From NCBI GenBank assembly GCA_902781895.1, contig CACZLA010000007.1:1-64000 (forward strand): a stretch of DNA of 64,000 nucleotides, read 5' to 3'. Below, in pieces: positions 62,399 to 64,000 of this stretch (positions are counted from its first letter, which is position 1; each line of letters opens with the position of its first letter). A program made the position numbers and the translations under genes. The DNA comes from an uncultured Lachnospiraceae bacterium (GTDB lineage Bacteria > Bacillota > Clostridia > Lachnospirales > Lachnospiraceae). The notes below the pieces were generated by a model. The model saw only the letters and a list, made by a program, of their open reading frames with translations. It did no database searches and had not been told where the DNA came from.

Positions 62399-63745
62399 TT
62401 AAATATCCAGACTATCGATTAATTGCTGGGCCGCACGTCCTGACATGCCTCCATGGCTTACACTCCATTTGTTTGCCTCGGCTAGGAGCTCTTCCTCGGT
62501 TAGTCCGAGTCCTGCCTGTCTTTCGGCAAGCCCCTTAACTATCTTTTCGTACTCCTTCTTATCAGGTCTCATGTAAGGAATAGTCACTCCGAAACGACTC
62601 ACAAGCGACAGCTTTTCCTGAAGTGTATCTGAACGGTGCTTGTCCAGTTCCACATCGTTGGTATCGTTCCAGGTCTCCTTTATCAGATTACGTCTGTTTG
62701 AAGTAGCATAGATAAGGACGTTATCAGGTCTGGTCTCCAGACCTCCTTCTATCACAGCCTTCAGATACTTATACTCTGTTTCGTTTTCTTCAAATGACAG
62801 ATCGTCCATATATATGATAAATCTGTAATTTCTGTTTTTTATACTTGAAATGACAGGAGCGAGATACCTCATCTGATGTTTATAAAGCTCTATCATTCTC
62901 AGTCCGTCATCGTAGTACTCATTTATAAGTGCTTTGATGCTTGTGGACTTTCCTGTTCCCGCATCTCCGAAAAGAAGCACATTGTTGGCCGCTTTTCCGG
63001 CCAGAAATGCTTCTGTATTTTCGCGAAGTCTTTTCTTCTGTATATCGTAGCCTATAAGATCATCCAGCATTACCTTATCGGTATTCTTTATGGGACTGCA
63101 GCTTATGCCTCTTCCGAGAAGGAAATCATTTCCGGCTTTTGCAGGAACCTTCTTATCCAGATCCGGAAGTGCCTCTGATACTCTGAAGGCTTTATTCAGC
63201 CCAAGCATGCCAACTCCGTATGCTTTGTAAAAATCCGTAACAAGTCTGAGAGTATTCTCCGGTGAAATATCCTCTGCTATAGCATCGCTGAGAGCCCTGA
63301 CCTTATCGGAAACATTTTTATTATAAACCTGATGACGTTTATGGATAGACTTGTAGTTTGTTATTACCGAGAAGCAGTCAAGCCCCAGGGTTCTCTCCAG
63401 CTTCTGAAAATCGTAGCTGAACAGATTGTTGAATATCTCCATATCCTTCAGAGCAAATCCATTAACGCTTCCCTCATTCATACCTGCTCTTTCTGCAGTA
63501 AGAGAAAATGGATTCTCATTCGTCACCAGAACATATGCAATATAATCATGCCACAGATTCTTATCAAACCCGTAATCTGTAGCTATTTCAAGAAGTCTGT
63601 GAATCTGGGCATATATCCTGTCCGACAAATCTGCTTTATCATATTCCCCGCTATCGAAGTCACGGATTATCTCGCTGAGCTTTATGATAATGCTGTCCTC
63701 ACCCAGATTCCTGAACATCATTAGTTTTGGTATTTCTCTATACAT
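62399..63745 (-). CDS. DUF815-family AAA ATPase
   Basis: This 448-residue protein has an N-terminal helical region (1-215) followed by an AAA ATPase domain with Walker A LLFGDAGTGKST (about 256-267), Walker B FIIYMDDLSFE, sensor-1 LIYATSNRRNL and a C-terminal lid. The LIGYDIQKKRLRENTEAFL segment before the P-loop is typical of DUF815. Its function is not known; it may remodel a partner. It lies 18 nt after the flippase-like gene. Confidence 0.88.
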   Translation of the reverse strand: MYREIPKLMMFRNLGEDSIIIKLSEIIRDFDSGEYDKADLSDRIYAQIHRLLEIATDYGFDKNLWHDYIAYVLVTNENPFSLTAERAGMNEGSVNGFALKDMEIFNNLFSYDFQKLERTLGLDCFSVITNYKSIHKRHQVYNKNVSDKVRALSDAIAEDISPENTLRLVTDFYKAYGVGMLGLNKAFRVSEALPDLDKKVPAKAGNDFLLGRGISCSPIKNTDKVMLDDLIGYDIQKKRLRENTEAFLAGKAANNVLLFGDAGTGKSTSIKALINEYYDDGLRMIELYKHQMRYLAPVISSIKNRNYRFIIYMDDLSFEENETEYKYLKAVIEGGLETRPDNVLIYATSNRRNLIKETWNDTNDVELDKHRSDTLQEKLSLVSRFGVTIPYMRPDKKEYEKIVKGLAERQAGLGLTEEELLAEANKWSVSHGGMSGRAAQQLIDSLDI

Positions 63746-63763
63746 ACATCTTCACCTTTATAC

Positions 63764-64000
63764 TTAGGAACTATGAGTAAACTTTCTCTTGAACACTCTT
63801 ATGATAGATGTCAGCTCTTCCATCTTCAGAGCCATAGCCATTCCAAAATATGTCAGACCACCTACACCGACCAGTGACATAACCTCTATCAGCTGCATCT
63901 TCTTTGATTCCACGGAAAGATTGTGCTCAAAAATGATGATACTGGCTGTGATAACAATAAACATTACGGCACAGCAGGTGGCACATTTAAGCATGGACTC
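63764..64000 (-). CDS. C-terminal end of a polytopic membrane protein, probably MurJ-like flippase (partial)
   Basis: The frame is open to the window edge, so only the last 78 or so residues are visible. They hold two hydrophobic helices and end in KMEELTSIIRVFKRKF, a basic amphipathic tail as seen in MurJ/MviN-type lipid II flippases (compare L-x-x-x-EEL endings). The identification rests on this tail alone and is tentative. Confidence 0.45.
   Translation of the reverse strand, partial: ESMLKCATCCAVMFIVITASIIIFEHNLSVESKKMQLIEVMSLVGVGGLTYFGMAMALKMEELTSIIRVFKRKFTHSS

Noticed and set aside
1..64000. CRISPR arrays, insertion sequences, integrases, rRNA
   Set aside because: Looked for and not seen: no regularly spaced direct repeats with unique spacers, no transposase or integrase motifs, no rRNA sequence.

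Overview
The window reads as a Firmicutes chromosome segment, most likely Lachnospiraceae (Butyrivibrio/Roseburia-like; genus not resolved). Pointers are moderate GC, AGGAGG ribosome sites, a CIRCE-type heat-shock operator, a eukaryotic-type HisA, a monoderm Tad pilus set with an Flp1-like pilin, plant-polysaccharide enzymes of families GH9 and GH26, and Thr/Glu-rich linkers typical of that family. No mobile element, CRISPR array or rRNA was seen.

Layout. 1-708: two tRNA-Ser genes on the minus strand with a consensus promoter, beside a cluster of tiny perfect hairpins. 709-13770 (minus): a Tad pilus operon, in transcription order TadZ, TadA ATPase, TadB, TadC with an extracytoplasmic insert, Flp pilin, DUF5702 protein, two TadE-like pseudopilins, a membrane FHA-domain protein and a very large sortase-type surface protein. 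13771-14150: terminator and leader region. 14151-21901: hybrid histidine kinase, YfhO-family membrane protein, GH9 lipoprotein overlapping HisA. 22027-32993: small heat-shock protein under CIRCE, cytosolic GH26 mannanase, GlmM, YhaM nuclease, MutS2, an OmpR-type two-component pair, and an AsnC-type regulator with an aminotransferase.

33007-55476 (minus) is the centre of interest: a tightly packed, apparently single operon of 15 genes built around phosphothreonine signalling. It holds two Ser/Thr kinases, two PP2C phosphatases, 12 recognisable FHA domains in 11 proteins plus one FHA-like protein that has lost its phosphothreonine-binding segment, three secreted-VWA/TM/cytosolic-FHA paralogs, an FHA-TM-trypsin protease, an FHA-TM-subtilisin protease, a double-FHA ABC transporter, and three small zinc-ribbon/FHA adaptors with a position-conserved T-V-A-Y motif. 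I infer a kinase/phosphatase-controlled envelope assembly that couples outside sensing (VWA) to outside proteolysis and export. I know of no described system with this exact composition, but could not search.

55570-64000 (minus): polysaccharide deacetylase with cell-wall-binding repeats, a zinc-ribbon/Gln-rich membrane protein, an AIR-synthase-like protein, a VanW-family protein, a 36-residue membrane peptide, endonuclease III, a palindrome-rich spacer, a DUF815 AAA ATPase and the C-terminal end of a probable MurJ-like flippase cut by the window edge.
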